64,000 bases of DNA from Otis tarda (taxonomy: Eukaryota > Chordata > Aves > Otidiformes > Otididae): assembly GCA_026413225.1 (NCBI GenBank), contig CM048554.1:48021963-48085962 (forward strand), read 5' to 3'. The first letter of the stretch is position 1. Each line of letters starts with the position of its first letter. The notes beneath the pieces were generated by a model. It was not told the DNA's origin, ran no database searches, and was given only the letters and a program-made list of their open reading frames with translations. The position numbers and the translations under genes are program-made. Positions 13,431 to 25,050 of this stretch are shown here, piece after piece.

Positions 13431-16400
13431 TTATTTATTCTTAAGTTCACTGAGTCGGAACAGTTCACACTTCTAAAACCAAATTCTTCCTTTCCCTCCA
13501 CTTGATGCCAACATCTGCGCTCCAGAGAAGCAGTTCTTGAGTGCCCCTACCAACCCATGGTGGCACAGGTCATGGAGCAAACTGAAATCAAGACCATTGA
13601 AACCAAAAACCAAAGGAAGGCTCCAGAGGCAGTGCTATGACTCTAAACTGGGTCCAGGAATGAGAAAGCACTACGTTGTTGTAGTCTCTTGGTCAGCCAC
13701 CACTGGGAGACAAGTGCCTCCTGCGCACTAAAGTGGGACCTGCACCCTGACCTTCTGTAGCGTAGTTACACATACAGCCCATGCAAGGAAGGTGAGCATA
13801 GCAAACATTTTCACCGATGTTGACCACCATCTCCATTTCAAGAAAATTCCGTTTCTTTTACACATAAAGAGAAGTTCAACATTTCAAAGGTGATCTCACT
13901 AATAAAATTGTGACTCTAAGCTTAGCTGGCCGCAGTTTTGTATAACAAGCCAATAGTTTCTTAACAGTGTTTATTGCTATTCAAAACCAGCACAGGATAA
14001 AACACAAAGAGAAGGAAATGTTGCCATTTTCTTTCTGCTCATCTAAATCTGTCCCCACCAGGCTGATGGAAGTCTTACTATTTATTCACAGGAGGTTAAT
14101 TGGCCCAAAGGGAAAAAAAAGATTACTCTCCTATTAAAAATTTCCAGCCTATTTAAAGTAAAATTTTGCTGAAATCACTTTGAAATATCAATGCTGGCTG
14201 TCACACATTTATCCCCAAATACTCTTTTTTTTAATGACATTATAGTGGCAGTTTTGGAATCTCAAAACCAATCTTGTTAACATATTGTTGTACTCAACTA
14301 AACAAAACCAGAAACATTCTCAAAGAAAAAGTGACAGCATTGTTTCTATTTTGTACAGAAAAGGTTGTAAAATGACTTTACTTATTTCACCAGACTATTT
14401 AAATATACAGGTATGTATTTTTGCCCAGACTATACCTAGCCACTTCAAAACCAAGATAAATTCACACAGTTCTTAAAGACTTATCGTCTAGCAAGGATGA
14501 AGTTAATGGACTGATATGTTTGAGGTTGGACTCAGCAAATTCCACCTATCTTCCTTTTAGTAGTGGGCAGTAACACATTAGCAGAATTTACTTCAAATTG
14601 CTTATTTCTGATGCTTTGGACATCCACAGCCCCTATCCATCCCATGCACAAATCTATGTTATCTGACCTCTGCAAAATTAGGACCATAACAGGAACAGGT
14701 AGCCACCAACTGTGTTGTAAGTGAGTAGCTCAGCTAGTAACAAACACGCTAACTGGCCAGGGAAGAGTAAGAATTTTTCTGAGTGACATACAAAAGCTTT
14801 AGCCAGGAAACTTCTTTTCCCTCCCCCACATCTATCCCTGATACATTTGCTATGTACCTTGCAGGTTCCCAAGAAATTATTATAAAATAGCCCTAGTTCA
14901 AGCTCGGGTCAATGTTTGAGACCTTAATTCTACCAGCAAAATAGTATTATTTTAACATAAAATTTTATGGTGGAAGAATGTGTATCAACAATTAAGCTCA
15001 AAATAGCTGCAAATGAAACATATCCGTTTTGTTGCTCCCAACCTGAGGAATGACTATAGCTCAAAACCTCAGCATGGTAAAAGCAATCAAAACCCTACAA
15101 AATCCAGAGAGGTAAACGCAAAGATTGGATTACTTAGTTGCCATTCCTGCAAACACATATTGTGAATAGTCTTAATGGTTTCCAAGCAGTTGTTCAGAGG
15201 ATACAGGGGCTCAGACACACAGACAGTTATAGGGTTAGAAATGCAAGCTTCCAAAAGTCCAAATACAAACAAAATTGTTTCCCTCTAATGTGATTGCATT
15301 CATGAGATCTAAAACTGCCAGAATATATTTTTTTTTTACAACTCGCTGAAATTAAAGTTCATTTTAGAATTCACAGCAGATATCTATCAACATTAATCTT
15401 GCGTAAATTCAGTTTCTTTCAATCACATTTTCATATGAAGAGTTTGGAGCAGGTACAACTCCAAAATATCCTCATGTACATTCTTGATTTTATGAAGGTT
15501 ATGTTGATCCAGTATTCATAGTACTAAATAATAATACTGAATAATACTAGCTATTCTTGTCTAGCTAGTATCATGAGCATAATCCAATGAACAATATGCC
15601 ACAAGTCAGGATAATTCCTATTAAACAGGTACCTTCAGCAGGAAATACGTTCAGAAGCCTGTTCTGTACTACACTGCTATACTGCCTAATACACCTTCTC
15701 ATAAGGAAACCACGCAATTGTCTTCAAGTTTTACACACACTGCCCTTCTGCTACACAGGCATTTTATTGGGATGATGGGACTCTTAGCTGTGGAAAAAGT
15801 TAGAAGAACAAAATCAATAATTCTTGTTGCTAAAATATCCCAATCCCTACACAATCAAGAACACTTGTCTTTATATTTCTTCTCACTAACCTTCAGCCTG
15901 CTTAAGACTGCACACGTAACCTCAGTTCGCCATTTCAGTGTTGCTGGAAAATGACACATCAGAATAAAAGCTTAACATTTCTAACACAGCAGGCACTGTT
16001 CTGCTAATTGAGTTTCATTATATATTTGGTTTGAATTTTCTGCTTAGCAATATTTTTTTCTCCTCTAGATGTAATATTACTATACAGAACCTTTTCTCTC
16101 TTGCTCCATATAATGATATGCTCTTCCATGTACAAAGTAGAATTTTTTTTTTCCTGATTTTGGTTCAAATTCCACCCTTATCTAGAAAAACATGACCTAG
16201 TTTAACAGCGGCCACCATATGGTTCTTAACTCCAAGTAGTTCTCGAGGCCCTTTGAGTGCAGATTGTGCATTGAAGTGACAACATGGCCAAAACCTGGAC
16301 AGCTTGGCAATATTAATCCTTTCTGGTAAGGAAATGTGAGCCAGAGGTGCCCAGGGCCAGTATCATCCCAATTGCTTTAGGATCTGACTGTATGCTAAGC

Positions 16401-16876
16401 CCACAGTGGAGTTTTTGGCCTCTAGAGAGCTACTGTTCTCTCTCCCTTATGAGATGCTCCTAGACTTCCTCCCACTCACTGACCCACTTGTCCAACATAT
16501 ACAGCTCTCAGACGTACAAAGGTTTTGCCACATACCAAATGGAGGCACAAAGGTTGTTTGTGCCCACTGTGGTGCATTAATTTTTAATACTTCAGCCTTT
16601 ACACATTTTATGGTTTACTTACAAGAGAATACTGAAAGGATATTGACAGAATACTGCTTTCAAAATGACAGAATTTCTGCTAATCACAGCAATAGTCCTA
16701 CTTGTGATTTTAGAACTAAACAGTAAGAAAGTGTGTAATATCTATATTGCCGCCAAAAATATTTTAAGCTGCATAATAATATTTGACATGATTCCAGATG
16801 TTCTTATGGTATCAGTATTCATGACACATAGCTATTTGGCATTGTGTGTGTGAGAAACAGAATTTCTAATACTTAC

Positions 16877-17306
16877 AGCCAATCATCATCATAGCAACAG
16901 CAAAGATCTTCTCCCCATCTGTTGTGGGAGCGATGTTCCCAAATCCAACACTGGTGAGGCTGGTCATCGTAAAATACAACGAGGAGATGTACACCGAATC
17001 CTTGCTCGGTCCGCCTTCCCATTTTCCAAAGCCTGATGCGTTAAAGCGGTAGGGTGTTCCTATTGACACCCCTAGCTGATAGAGCCAGCTCTCAGTTCGG
17101 ATTGTGTTTGTATCCTCATCGATAACTTCATAGTCTCCTATGCTGTACCAAATGCAGGCCAACCAGTGTGCTGCAAGACCAAACACACACACCAGCAGAA
17201 CCAAGACCGCTGCTCCGTATTCAATGTAGTGGTCCAACTTCCGAGCTACGCGACCCAGACGAAGTAGCCTGACCACTTTCAGTGAACTGAAGAGGCTACT
17301 GATGCC
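16877..17306 (-). CDS. KCNH1: KCNH1 exon 7: S4, S5, turret, pore helix, selectivity filter, start of S6
   Basis: This 430-nt exon begins [20 protein letters not shown], the S4 helix with its spaced arginines, continues through S5 ([20 protein letters not shown]) and an extracellular turret, then the pore helix and filter [20 protein letters not shown], and ends within S6 ([12 protein letters not shown]). The filter is GFGN, the EAG-family form rather than GYG. The acceptor is TTATCCTTCTAG and the donor is GTAAGT. The last base is the first of a Ser codon completed in an exon beyond the left edge. The turret has one N-glycosylation sequon, NAS in RFNASGFGK. The human site NNS is TES here, and several turret residues look like KCNH5. 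Confidence 0.98.
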
Positions 17307-18211
17307 CTAGAAGGATAAAGCACAGTGATCATCAGAATTTAATATTAAAGCAACAATATTCATAACTGCGATTTCCAAAGGCGTGAGGTGATCCATAACA
17401 AAGAGATGGTCACCAGAAAACACCTGAAAAGAGAGATTGTGAAACATGAAAAGGTTAGTGACCCTTTTCAGGGATGGATATAGGCACTCTTTTCTTCATG
17501 CACTAACATTTTGAGGATTGCTCTCTGAACTCCCCTTTCAGATTACTCAAATAGATCTACGAATACATCTGTAAAGACTTCAAGCGACAGGCTATTTATT
17601 GCACATCCAGTTGTGCAAGTAGACCGCCTCTGAGCATCCTGATGATACTTCAGGCTGACTGAAAATAAGTATGGAAGTCACTGACCATTAAACCATACAA
17701 AACCTAACGTTGAGAGGAACATAACCAGACGCCTATTGAATTCACTCCAGCATTTGGAGTCAGGAACGTCTTACGGCTATTCCCGACTTCCTTATGATCC
17801 TGGGCAACACGTGTCCTCTCTCATCTCAGATATAACACAGTTTACAGTATTTAGCTCAGACACACCAGCAAGATAAATAAGGAAGAGCAAAAAATACTGT
17901 AAGTATCTGGTGATTTGTAATTTTTCAGTATAACAGTGGATTTCCTATGACCTTACTTTCATATAAAAACTCACACGCTCATAACCAGTCCTCTGACATT
18001 TCTCACATGGACTGCACAAAGCTTAACTATTTCAAATATCTCACTGTCTAATCCCCACATCATATTATTTTTATGACAGTTTTTTTATCAATGTAGTATT
18101 TCTGTACTGATACTAATATGGCTCCCATAAAATAGAATTAAGCCAGCATGCAGGATTTTGTATTGTTAACTTTTAGACAGATTTGCAATGCCATGCACAA
18201 GAAGTAAAATT

Positions 18212-18234
18212 AAAAAAAAAAAAAAAAAAAAAAA
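18212..18234. repeat. Poly(A), 23 bases
   Basis: This is an uninterrupted run of A in intron 6 without a recognisable element next to it. Confidence 0.95.
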
Positions 18235-21200
18235 TCGAAGCCATTTGGGACTCAAGAAGATCTGAATAGCCTTTCATAAAAATCCTCTCTCTTTTTTTTC
18301 TACTCCCTCTTATCAAGACTGTTTCATACATAGACGTCTGATTAAAATTTAAGCAGACTGGTTTAATGAGTATTTCTGGAAATGCATAATTGCATACTTC
18401 TGGTCAACAGCTTTTACTGGAAGTTTGTTTATTCCTGCATAAATACAACTGCTTCAGTATCTTAGGCTGGTTCAATGCACTAGAAGAGATGTTTTATTAA
18501 ATAATTACATAAAGCATATTGACTCATGTTCCCTAGGACTGCAGCAATGTATTTCCCCTTTATTTCATGAATTTGTCATTATTACATTGACTCATTTTCA
18601 GAGACAAATGTAATTTGTTACCTGGGAACACACTATCAATTTCTATTAAGTATTTGGACAAGATCTAACACAACTAGGGAGGGGAATAAAAAGGGAGAAC
18701 AAAAAGAGAAAAAAAAAGCAGCCTTCCTTTAAATCAGAGATATTTGCAGAGATCTGGAAAAGACCAAGTGATCTATCCTTTTCATGGTTATCTATGCCAA
18801 ACATTTCAAGTCACCAACGCAAAAATTCCTTCACAAAGTAAAAGTTGGTTACCATTTCCCATTCATTCCATACCAGGCTTTGTTTTGTAAACAATGGAGC
18901 AAAGCCTTGCTGCCAATTCAGAGAATAGGACACAGAAGGCATAAGGCCTTCAGTTCCAGGGGAGGGAAAGCAGGTATTTCTGAACACTCAGTATGGAGAG
19001 GAAAAACAGAGGGGAAAACACAAAAAACTACAACGTGATAACCACATTTTAAAATGGGATACGCAAGGCCCTGGGTGACGAGCTGGTATAGTCTCTACAT
19101 TCTAAATACTCACATTCTGACATTACAACACAGCCTTCTGGCCTTCCTCCTCAGGACCAGTGCCCATTTCTCCCTCTCCTCCTTACAGACTTTAACAGCA
19201 CAATAATAATGTTTTACATTTTGAGAGGTCTCCAGAAATAGCCTGCTTTTAGCTTCAGTCTCAAAGCCAAGCTTTTTAATCACACAGTGCTTACAAGTCT
19301 CAGGCAAGGGCAGGAAACTTTCCCATCCCAACATTCTAAAAACTAGTTTTAATTTTGCTCAAAAACAGTGGTGCAAAACTTGTTCTTAAAATATCTCTGG
19401 AACCATAAAAAAATAAATGCTGCTGTCAGTGAGAGTCCTACCAAAGACCAAAAATAATAATGATTCAGGAAGGCCTTAAAAGTTCAGAATTTGGTTAATT
19501 CTTACTTGAAAAAAAAAAAAAAGTCAAGGATTAGAAATATTTGGGGGGAGGTGGGTGGAATCACAGAAGGGGAGTTTAAGAAATTGGATATAAAAAACGG
19601 GAATACAAAAGAAAATATTTGAAATTAGATTTAAAATATTTAAGGCAAACTACTTTGCTTTCAGAGTACTCTTATTTTAATTTCCCTTGTGAAATTAACA
19701 AAAAAAAATTTTGTAAAAACATTTAAAATGTGATAGAACTGCATAATTTGTGAGAAAGTTATTCTATTAAATTCCGAACAGAGGTAGAGAGATTCAGGGT
19801 TTTTGTACAAAAAGAACTTGCTTATTTACAGGAAATAAATACTTGATTTGGTTGCACTGAAAGGATGCATTTAATATTCAGATTAATCACAATATTTCCC
19901 CTGACTGCATTGCCAATAAGATTCTAAAAGTTCAGAAAAAGTTTTTAAAAAATAATTTACTTTTGTTTCAGCATTAACAGTATTTTCTATTTGCTTTCCT
20001 CAGAGGAAAGGATTTGTCTATTCTAAACGGATCAATATCAAGAGGAAGAAATGCCCAGGGAAATGATTATTCACATAACTCTCAAAAATTTCTAAGTGAC
20101 AGCATTTCAAATGGGTATAAACAATGGAAACTTAATAGACTGTTTCATAGATGATACAATAGAAAAAAAATCAGATCATTGTTCAATACTTTAAAATAAT
20201 ACTTTTTGTCACTGAATTTAGCAAGTAATATTTTAATACTCACAGGAATAGATCTGCTGGACTGAAAATTAGCATTTTTAGATGACCACTTTCCAAAATG
20301 GAACGGTACTTTTAGATTACTGTCCATTTTAATGCTCTTATCAGTGACGATTATTTTTATGCTTTTATCATACAGATGGTTCCAAGATGTCACGCAAAAG
20401 AGCCTGAACTCAATTTACTCCTCTTGATGCATGTCCCACCCTCTTAGCTCTGCTACTCCTATAACCTTTGAGAGGCAGATTAAGAGACACCCAGAGCTCC
20501 CACTACCCAAAGGAAACAGATGAACCTCAGCTCATAAAGAGCCAGAAATTGCAATACAGGTCCCAAACAGGCACCCCGAGAAGCTCTGCTCTAAAGGGTC
20601 ACCGTAAGGAATCTCTGTGCAGCAGTGAGGAAAAGGGCAATGCTAAGTAATATCCCACAAAGTTCCACCTGCACGTGGTTTACTCAGACACAGTTCCAAC
20701 TATTAGTACTCTGCCCAACAGAAACCTTCCTCTGGGGGTATGCAAAAGCTAAGAAATCTGTTATATGGCCAGGGCAGACAAACAGTACGTTTTTAGTATA
20801 TTTTGTTACAAAGAGTGTGCAGCACTTACTTAGATATGCAGCCCTTAGTCAAATATGGCAGAAAATGCTGAATAATAGGTTGACAGGTTTACTTTCATTG
20901 CCAGTGATGGCTGATCCATGAAAACAGAAGAATCTGTAATGAACCCCCTCCAAACCAAAGGGCAAGCTCAAAGCACTGACAGCCAGAAGAAATAACTCTG
21001 TATTGGCTGACTGAGCAAACCTGGGCAAAAAAAATGTCAGAAGGCTTTAAAATAATAAATACAACCACTCCCCCTTCCTCTCCTCCTATGCAAACTTTAG
21101 AGTAGAACTGCTCACCAAACATAACAGAAAAACAGACCAGCCTCAGACTTGGAAGAAAGCAGGACTCACATCTTACATCTAAAGAGAATGCTTCCTAAGT

Positions 21201-21607
21201 TTGTCCATTAAAGAAGCAAATGTCCACGTATAATTTGTCATTAATTAGACCTACTCACTAGATACTGTGCACATCTACACAGATTTTCTTTTGTATCTCC
21301 TTGCTCTCTGCAAGAAATGATCGACTGTCAGTGCACCCCTTGTCTCACACTGATATCTCAGCCATGTATGTCATCTTCTTTCCACACATAGAATTCAAGA
21401 TATCCATGTTTTGGCTCCAGCTTTGCATCAGACAACACAAGATTTGTGCCATTACTTCCATAAAAAGAGATAGAGAAAAGACACTGTGATTAAGTACTTT
21501 GTGAAATGTTTTGAGAACATAAGGGCTGTAAGCTGAGTAATTATCAATTATTTGTGTCATTATGGTCCCCGAGAACAGTAACAGTGGACACTATGGCACT
21601 AGATGCT

Positions 21608-22761
21608 TGTCGTAGCTTAGCCCCGGATCAGGATCAGACTACGCAGTCTCTCTCTCACTCCCTTCACTGAGAGAATAAGGAGAGATAATATAAGGAAAAA
21701 GGCTCAAGGTTTGAGATAAAAACAGGCAGAGATCCTTAAAGTTACCGTCATGGGCAAAACAGACTCGACCTGGAGAAAACTATTAATTTATTTCTAAAAT
21801 CAAAGCAGGATAATAACACAGAGAACAAGATAACCTCCCCCTACTCCTCCCTCCTCCCAGGCTTAACATTATCTCTACTACCTTCCCCCACCAAGCAGCA
21901 CAGGGGGGAAGAGGGAATGGGGGTTGCGGTCAGTTCATTACACGTCGCTTTACGTCACTCCTTCCTCCTCAGGGAAAGAACTCCTCAGATTCCTCCCCTG
22001 CTCCATCGTGGGGGTCCCTCCCACAGGCTACAGCCCTTCGCGAAACTGCTCTGGCGTGGGTCATCTCTTCCATGGGGTGCAGTCCCTCCAGAACAGCTGC
22101 CCCAGAGGGCCCTCCATGGGCCACAGCCTCCTTCAGGCATCTGCCTCCCCCGGTGTAGGGTCCTTCATGGGCTCCAAGTGGATCTCTGCTCCTCCGTGGA
22201 TCTCCATGGGCTGCAGGGGGACATCCTGCTCCACCATGGTCATCACCACAGGCTGCAGGGGAATCTTGGCCAGGAGCCGCATTACTCCTCCCCCTCCTTC
22301 TTCACTGACCTTGGCATCTGCAGCTGTTCCTCTCACAAAAAATTCTTCACAACAGTCTGGCAGATGCCTCTCAGGATCTCTTCACATCTCATTCACATCT
22401 CCTCTCCTCTCCACTTCTTGCAGCCAAGCCGGGCCAAGTCAGGCCCAGTCGGCTGCCCGACGGGAGGCCAGAGGGTGAGGCCTGCAAGGCCCACAAGGCT
22501 CGCACCTTCCCCTCTCTGCTCCGACTCAGCTTCTTCACATCATCTCTTCTTTTTTTTTTTTTTTCCTGTTTTCCCCTTTTTAAATACATTATCGCAGAGG
22601 CGTTATCACGGAACATTCTGCTACCAACTGGCTCAGCCCTGGCCAGCAGTGGGTCTGCCCTAGGCCCAGCCCAAGTCCACTGAACAAAGGGGAGCAACTT
22701 CTAGCAGTTTCCTACAGAAGCTACCACCTTAGGCCCCCCCTCACTGAACAAAACCACAACG
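21608..22761 (-). mobile_element. Solo LTR, avian ERVL-like endogenous retrovirus (copy 1)
   Basis: This fossil LTR of about 1.15 kb begins TGTCGTAGCTTAG on the plus strand and is flanked by the 5-bp target duplication ATGCT (21603-21607 and 22762-22766), as usual for class III (ERVL-type) elements. Regulatory parts read on the minus strand: a TATA-like GTATTTAAA at about 22577-22586 and an AATAAA polyadenylation signal at 21787-21792. No gag, pol or env flanks it, so it is a solo LTR left by recombination. The family name comes from memory of bird LTRs of this pattern. It resembles the copy at 23077-24198 closely along most of its length. The intact target duplication suggests an insertion within bird history. 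Confidence 0.85.
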
Positions 22762-23076
22762 ATGCTGTACAAATAAAAAACAGTTGCTGCTGTTCATTTG
22801 CCATGCAAAATTAAGTTCAACTCAATACACTGAATAATAAAATTTCACTTAGAAAAAACAGAATACAAATTGTTTAAAGAACGGCAATAAACATCAACTA
22901 TAGCCAAAAAAAAAGTGAGAAATAATTCATTTTCCATTACAAACAAGATGTAGGATGAACAACTTTAGAATAAAGTACTAAAATGTAATTTTCATCCCAC
23001 CTCCTACAGTTGTAGCAGCACTAGCACAGTAATAGATTCAATCTGCATGACAGTATTAACTTTTTAGCTTATTTAC

Positions 23077-24198
23077 TGTCGTAGTTCAGCCCCGATCGGG
23101 ACCAGACTACGCAGTCTCTCTCTCGCTCCCCCCACCCTCTGAGAGAATAGGAGGAGATGATACAAGGAAAAACGGCTCAAGGTTTGAGATAAGGACGGGG
23201 AGAGAATCCTTAAAGTTACCGTTACAGGCAAAACAGACTCCACTTAGGGAAAACTATTCATTTATTTCTCAAATTAGCAGGAGAATGAGACAGGGAACAA
23301 GATAACCTCCCCCCACCCCTCCCTCTTCCCGGGCTTAACATTATCTCTACTACCTCCCCTCCTGAGCGGAACGGGGCGGGGGGAAAGGGAATGGGGGTCG
23401 CGGTCAGTTCATCATGCATTGTTTTATGCCGCTGTGTCATCGTCGGGGGAACAACTCCTCGCATTCCTCCTCTGCTCCAGCGTGGGGTCCCTCCCACGGG
23501 CCACAGTCCTTCGTGGAACTGCTCCGGCGTGGGTCATCTCTTCCACAGGGTGCAGTCCCTCTAGAACAGCTGTCCCAGTGGGCCCTCCATGGGCCACAGC
23601 CTCCTTCAGGCATTCACCTCCCCCTGTGTGGAGTCCTCCATTGGCTGCAGGTGGATCTCTGCCCCTCTGTGGACCTCCATGGGCTGCAGGGAGACAACCC
23701 GCTCCACCATGGTCTTCACCACGAGTTGCAGAGGAATCTTGGCCAGGAGCCGCATTACTCCTCCCCCTCCTTCTTCACTGACCTTGGCGTCTGCAGCCCT
23801 TCCTTACAACAGGCTGGCAGACGCCTCTCAGGATCCTTTTTACATCTTGTTCACTTCTCATCTCCTCTCCACTTCTTGCAGCCAGGCTGGGCCGAGTTGG
23901 GTCCAGTCGGCTGCCCGGCGGGAGGCCAGAGGGTGAGGCCTGCAAGGCCCATGAGGCTCGCGCCTCCCGCTCAGCTGCTTCACATCTTCTTTTCTTTTTT
24001 TTTCCTGTTTTCCCCTACTTAAATACGTTATCGCAGAGGCGTTATCACGGGACATTCTGCTACCAATTGGCTCGGCCTTGGCCAGCAGCGGGTCCGCCCT
24101 AGGCCCGGCCGAGTCCACTGAACAAAGGGGAGCGACTTCTAGCAGTTTCCTACAGAAGCTACCACCTTAGGCCCCCCCTCACTAACAAAACCAGAACA
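23077..24198 (-). mobile_element. Solo LTR, same ERVL-like family (copy 2)
   Basis: This fossil LTR of about 1.12 kb starts TGTCGTAGTTCAGCCCC on the plus strand and ends CAGAACA, flanked by the 5-bp duplication TTTAC (23072-23076 and 24199-24203). Its layout matches the copy to its left: a TATA-like GTATTTAAG at about 24018-24026 and AATAAA at 23261-23266, both read on the minus strand. It is a solo LTR without a body. It is somewhat richer in CpG than the first copy, which may mean it is younger or has lost fewer CpGs. Its target duplication differs from that of the first copy, so the two arose by separate insertions. Confidence 0.87.
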
Positions 24199-25006
24199 TT
24201 TACTTTCCACGTGTACAGAAAGAAAATGCACTTAACCCAAGCATTAAGATTTTTTTTTCTAGGCTCAAAGGGAGTATAATTTACTTCCTACTTACTATCT
24301 GTTTTAAAAAAGAGAACTATTCAGTATTGGCACAAATCTGTTCTAAGTTTTCCTGCACCTTCCTCTCATAGAGAACTGCTAAAGTTCAGGCTCCATCTCA
24401 ATTAAAGGGAGATACAGGAGAACAAAAGATAACCACTAAAAGAATGAGAATAAAACAGGGGAAAAAAAAGATTTATTTAGGCAAAAAAGGGAGGCAATGA
24501 ACTGGATTTATCACTACCATAAGGGAGGCGAGAGTAATGGAAAATACTGCCTGCTTTCTTGACATTTGAATCTGAAGCCAGTTGTGCCGCAGCTGGCTCT
24601 GCAGTTAACACGGCAGCCCAGTCAGGTCATTATTAGGACATCTCATTTCTGTTACTTGCCTCTTCTGATTTTCTTAATTAGGTCTTAGCACATGACCTCT
24701 CCTACTGATTGCCATATTTAGCAACGAACAGATGAGATAACGTTATGCAGACAGGTCAAAATCAATATCTAAACCCTCTGGTTACTGCTGTGGTTTTCAG
24801 CACTGAAGAAAGCAGATCTCTAAACTTACAAAGCTTATTTTAGTCAGACATCTGCAAGCTGAGTTAGAATCGAGAGAGAAACAGCAATAATTCATGTAGA
24901 AGAGCACAGGCTGTAAGAAGAGATGGAAAGGCTGATTTTTCATTTAGAAAACTATGTCCATGCTTGCTTTATACACATACATGCACACAGAGAAAACAAA
25001 GCTAGG

Positions 25007-25019
25007 AAAAAAAAAACTC

Positions 25020-25045
<26 letters not shown>
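25007..25045. repeat. A10-CTC-T26 homopolymer pair
   Basis: Ten A (25007-25016) and 26 T (25020-25045) are separated by three bases, so the tract can fold back on itself. Confidence 0.93.

Positions 25046-25050
<5 letters not shown>

Larger units (their letters stand above)
1..16876 (-). other. KCNH1: KCNH1 intron 7 (part), beginning at the exon 7 donor
   Basis: This is intron sequence downstream of the pore exon. I looked for the next exon (LLYATIFGNVTTIFQQMY) and did not find it, so it lies beyond position 1. Contents I can name are T/G-rich and A/C-rich tracts (3502-3676, 5019-5134, 8963-9081), an ERVL-like LTR remnant at about 12880-13281, and an AT-rich palindromic microsatellite at 13340-13430. 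Elsewhere I see unremarkable AT-rich single-copy sequence; open frames of 60-110 codons are scattered on both strands without coding features. Confidence 0.85.

Noticed and set aside
16406-16726. Plus-strand open frame of 106 codons next to the pore exon
   Set aside because: It contains a CAHCG pair of cysteines but no recognisable domain, and lies in AT-rich intron antisense to KCNH1.
1-16866. Next KCNH1 exon (rest of S6 and C-linker)
   Set aside because: I searched the minus strand by eye for LLYATIFGNV and the C-linker sequence and found no match.
21917-24022. Long open frames (up to 248 codons) on the plus strand
   Set aside because: They lie wholly inside the two solo LTRs, antisense to them, and are a by-product of their GC-rich sequence.
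21608-24198. One provirus with two LTRs and a short body
   Set aside because: Each LTR has its own, different 5-bp target duplication, and the 315 bases between show no retroviral sequence.
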